Source of the DNA: a virus
Virus record (IMG/VR): IMGVR_UViG_3300007344_000086
Location: 1 to 37,220 of that record
Length of the DNA stretch: 37,220 bases
Strand: one strand, 5' to 3'
The notes below the pieces were generated by a model. That model saw only the letters and a list, made by a program, of their open reading frames with translations. It did no database searches and was not told where the DNA came from. Of this stretch, positions 32,345 through 37,220 are shown piece by piece (the first letter of the stretch is position 1; each line of letters starts with the position of its first letter). Both the position numbers and the translations under genes were made by a program.

Positions 32345-32358
32345 CACAAGGAAAATCA

Positions 32359-33198
32359 ATGAAAGTTGTCAACCACCTCCTCGAAGGGGTTGAAGTCGTG
32401 CGTTCGCCGAACGTCTCCGGCTTCATGACTCCGACCGGGGCGATCATGCACTACACCGCCGGCTACACGGCGGACAGCGCCATCAAGACCCTGTGTAATC
32501 CGGCGGCCAAGGTGTCGGCGCATCTGGTCATCGACACCGATGGCACTATCACCCAGCTTGTCCCGTTCAACCGTATCGCATGGCACGCCGGGCCGTCGAA
32601 GCTGGCCGGCCGCAGCGGCTGCAACAATTTCACCATCGGCTTCGAGTTCGTGAATCCGGGCTACTTCCGCATCGGCAAGGACGGCAAGACCATCATGGAT
32701 TGGGAAGGCAAGAGCGCCGTCCCTGCCGCGCGCCTCGCCCTGTATGACCTGTCGGTCCGGGCCGCCAACAAGAAGATCGGCGGCGGCACCTTCATCTGGC
32801 CGGGCTACACCGATGCCCAGATCGAAGCCGGCCTCGCTGCGTTGGAGGCCATCAAGGAAGCCTACGGCCTCACCCTCATCGCCGGCCACGAAGATGTGGA
32901 CACCCGGCAGTGGAAGACCGACCCCGGTCCAGCGTTCCCGATGGGCCGTTTCAAGGCGGTCATCAACGCCGCCTCGGACGATCGCTCGGACGGTGCAAAG
33001 CCGGCCGTCAGCCGCTTCCTCGTGAACGTCCCCAAGCTCAATGTCCGCCAGTCCCCGCGCTCGGACGCGATGGTCTTGGCGGTGCTGAGCGGCGGATCGG
33101 AGGTGGTCGTGATCGAGGACTTGGGCGTCTGGAGCCTCGTGGAATACGCACCGGGCCAGCAGGGCTACCTCTCCGACCAATACCTCAAGAAGGGGTAA
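32359..33198 (+). CDS. Endolysin: amidase-2 domain plus SH3 domain
   Basis: A 279-residue N-acetylmuramoyl-L-alanine amidase that cuts the bond between MurNAc and L-alanine in peptidoglycan. The amidase-2/PGRP domain (about 10-200) has the likely zinc ligands His31 (MHYTAG), His177 (AGHEDVD) and Asp188 (KTDPGPAF), with WHAG at 75-78. A C-terminal SH3-like domain (about 218-278; LNVRQSPRSDAMVLAVL) probably binds the wall. There is no signal peptide or transmembrane segment, so it needs a holin, which I did not find in this window. AAGGAAA precedes the ATG. The spanin genes follow directly. Confidence 0.9.
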   Translation: MKVVNHLLEGVEVVRSPNVSGFMTPTGAIMHYTAGYTADSAIKTLCNPAAKVSAHLVIDTDGTITQLVPFNRIAWHAGPSKLAGRSGCNNFTIGFEFVNPGYFRIGKDGKTIMDWEGKSAVPAARLALYDLSVRAANKKIGGGTFIWPGYTDAQIEAGLAALEAIKEAYGLTLIAGHEDVDTRQWKTDPGPAFPMGRFKAVINAASDDRSDGAKPAVSRFLVNVPKLNVRQSPRSDAMVLAVLSGGSEVVVIEDLGVWSLVEYAPGQQGYLSDQYLKKG

Positions 33199-33201
33199 GC
33201 C

Positions 33202-33630
33202 ATGGACCCGATCACCGCCGTCTCTCTCGGCGCGAAGCTCAAGAGCTTCTTCTCCTCGAAATGGTTCTGGGCCGTCCTGCTGCTGATCTCAGTGGCAGGC
33301 GGAACCTACTGGTATCTCGACCAGAGCAAGGACGAGGCGGTCGCGACGGCGGTGAAGGGAGCCGACACCGCTGCGACGATCCAGTCGCATGAGGCCAAGG
33401 AGGAGGTGGAGGCGCGCACCGCTCCGATCGAGACGCAATACATCATCAAGCGCGAGCAGACGATCAAGGATTACACCAATGTCCGCAACCAAGCAGCAGC
33501 CGCGCCAGCCGATGAGCGCAACGCTCAAGCCCCTCGCCTTATCATTGATACTCTCAATGAGCTTGACCGCCTGCAATCCCTCCGGGACCAGCCGGCTGGG
33601 GTTCCTGACACCTCAGTTCCAGTCGGCTGA
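33202..33630 (+). CDS. Inner-membrane spanin (Rz-like)
   Basis: A 142-residue protein with one N-terminal transmembrane segment (about 21-41, WFWAVLLLISVAGGTYWYL) followed by a charged periplasmic helical region (KREQTIKDYTNVRNQ) and a Pro-rich tail. This is the usual topology of an i-spanin, which joins the o-spanin to fuse inner and outer membranes at lysis. The o-spanin gene starts inside its 3' end in the +1 frame. It begins 3 bases after the endolysin stop. A class II holin is less likely because there is only one transmembrane segment. Confidence 0.75.
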   Translation: MDPITAVSLGAKLKSFFSSKWFWAVLLLISVAGGTYWYLDQSKDEAVATAVKGADTAATIQSHEAKEEVEARTAPIETQYIIKREQTIKDYTNVRNQAAAAPADERNAQAPRLIIDTLNELDRLQSLRDQPAGVPDTSVPVG

Positions 33631-33820
33631 ACTCGAATGCCTCAACCGCCCCCGTGGGCAGTTGCCGGCCACCGCCACCGTTGAACAGGTCAACGACCGG
33701 ATCGTCGATATTGACGAAGCCGGGGAAGACTGCCGCCAGAAGCTCGCCCGTGCCCGAATGAAGGTCGAGGTCTTCAATGAGGTGGTCACCGAAATGAACA
33801 AGAAAGCCAAGAAGGACTGA
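33512..33820 (+). CDS. Outer-membrane lipoprotein spanin (Rz1-like), nested in Rz
   Basis: A 102-residue lipoprotein. The signal peptide MSATLKPLALSLILSMSLTA ends in a lipobox (LTAC, Cys21), leaving a mature protein of about 82 residues that would be anchored in the outer membrane. It begins in the +1 frame within the last 119 bases of the i-spanin gene, the classical Rz/Rz1 nested arrangement. An upstream ATG at 33479 is possible but would put a polar stretch before the signal peptide. The mature part is charged and helical (VEVFNEVVTEMNKKAKKD). Confidence 0.82.
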   Translation: MSATLKPLALSLILSMSLTACNPSGTSRLGFLTPQFQSAELECLNRPRGQLPATATVEQVNDRIVDIDEAGEDCRQKLARARMKVEVFNEVVTEMNKKAKKD

Positions 33821-33828
33821 TCCCCGAC

Positions 33829-36892
<3,064 letters not shown>

Positions 36893-36893
<1 letters not shown>

Positions 36894-37078
36894 TGGCCGT
36901 GAAGATTCCGATCAGCAACATCTCCTTCGATGTCGAAGGCGGGTATCTCGTGATTTTCCGGGTTGGTCCGAAGTGGATCATCGCCCCGTTCGATACGTTC
37001 GAGGAGGCGGAGAAGCACGCGGACTGGCTCGAAAGCAAGTGGACCGCCACGCAAATCCACATCTTGAGGAACACCTGA
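36893..37078 (+). CDS. Small hypothetical protein downstream of ligA
   Basis: A 61-residue protein (MAVKIPISNISFDVEGGYLV at the N-terminus). Its ATG overlaps the ligA stop (TGATG) and its own stop overlaps the next ATG in the same way, so these genes are translationally coupled. A compact alpha/beta pattern is visible: two strands, then the helix FEEAEKHADWLESKW and a last strand. I cannot assign a function. Confidence 0.75.
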
Positions 37079-37220
37079 TGTATCGGGTGCATCTGCAAGC
37101 GCGGTGGCCTCGCCGGTTCAACACATTGGCAGGTGCGATCACCTACATCCGCTGCATGGAACCGCTCTGGTATTATCTGGACGAGTGGAAGGATGGCGAG
37201 TGGGTGTTTCTCGTCCGCAG
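37078..37220 (+). CDS. Small hypothetical protein, cut by the window end
   Basis: The ATG at 37078 overlaps the preceding stop (TGATG) and the frame stays open to the edge (at least 47 residues). The N-terminus reads MYRVHLQARWPRRFNTLAGA, followed by an aromatic segment (MEPLWYYLDEWKDGEW). No family is recognisable. It continues the ligA operon. Confidence 0.65.
   Translation, partial: MYRVHLQARWPRRFNTLAGAITYIRCMEPLWYYLDEWKDGEWVFLVR

Overview
The window looks like part of a tailed-phage (siphovirus) genome. Every gene I can support is on the + strand, genes are tightly packed with many stop/start overlaps, and the order is the usual late-gene order: portal, scaffold, capsid, connectors, tail terminator, tail tube, frameshifted chaperones, tape measure, tail tip, fibres, lysis. 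No bacterial housekeeping genes and no integrase are visible. The host is probably an alphaproteobacterium. The DNA is GC-rich, the tail tip resembles the gene transfer agent (GTA) distal-tail, hub, peptidase and megatron set, and the first gene resembles SciP/DUF1153, the alphaproteobacterial CtrA inhibitor. No terminase, DNA polymerase or holin is recognisable, so this is only part of the genome.

Layout: 1-680 holds a 34-bp tandem repeat, an inverted repeat, a promoter, the SciP-like gene, 12-bp direct repeats and a terminator. 780-2010 is a promoter, a long leader and phoH with a terminator. 2079-2603 is a promoter, about 490 nt without a convincing gene, and a strong UUCG-loop terminator (a candidate non-coding RNA or antitermination leader) just before the portal gene. 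2621-10119 is the head and neck module, interrupted by an HNH endonuclease gene placed directly after a terminator. 10129-18145 is the tail tube, a hairpin cluster, the G/GT chaperones with a GGGAAAC slippery site, and the tape measure. 18221-24334 is the GTA-like tail tip. 24384-32344 is a fibre region with two paralogous fibres that share an N-terminal half. 32359-33820 is lysis (amidase-SH3 endolysin and nested spanins). 33829 to the end is nucleotide/DNA metabolism (ThyX, NAD-dependent ligase) plus small genes.

The main systems-level observation is a recurrent promoter: CACCGACATT, five bases, then a TTGACA-like -35 and usually a -10 about 17 bp further on. It occurs before the scaffold/capsid operon, the tail tube (twice), the tail tip, both fibre genes and ligA. 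Some copies carry a second CACCGACA box in the spacer. This suggests a phage-specific regulon driven by a dedicated DNA-binding factor. Other notable items are the phage SciP-like protein with its own candidate operators, a run of hairpins with one covarying pair before the chaperones, alternative hairpins in the scaffold leader, and a propeller-like insertion in the megatron protein.
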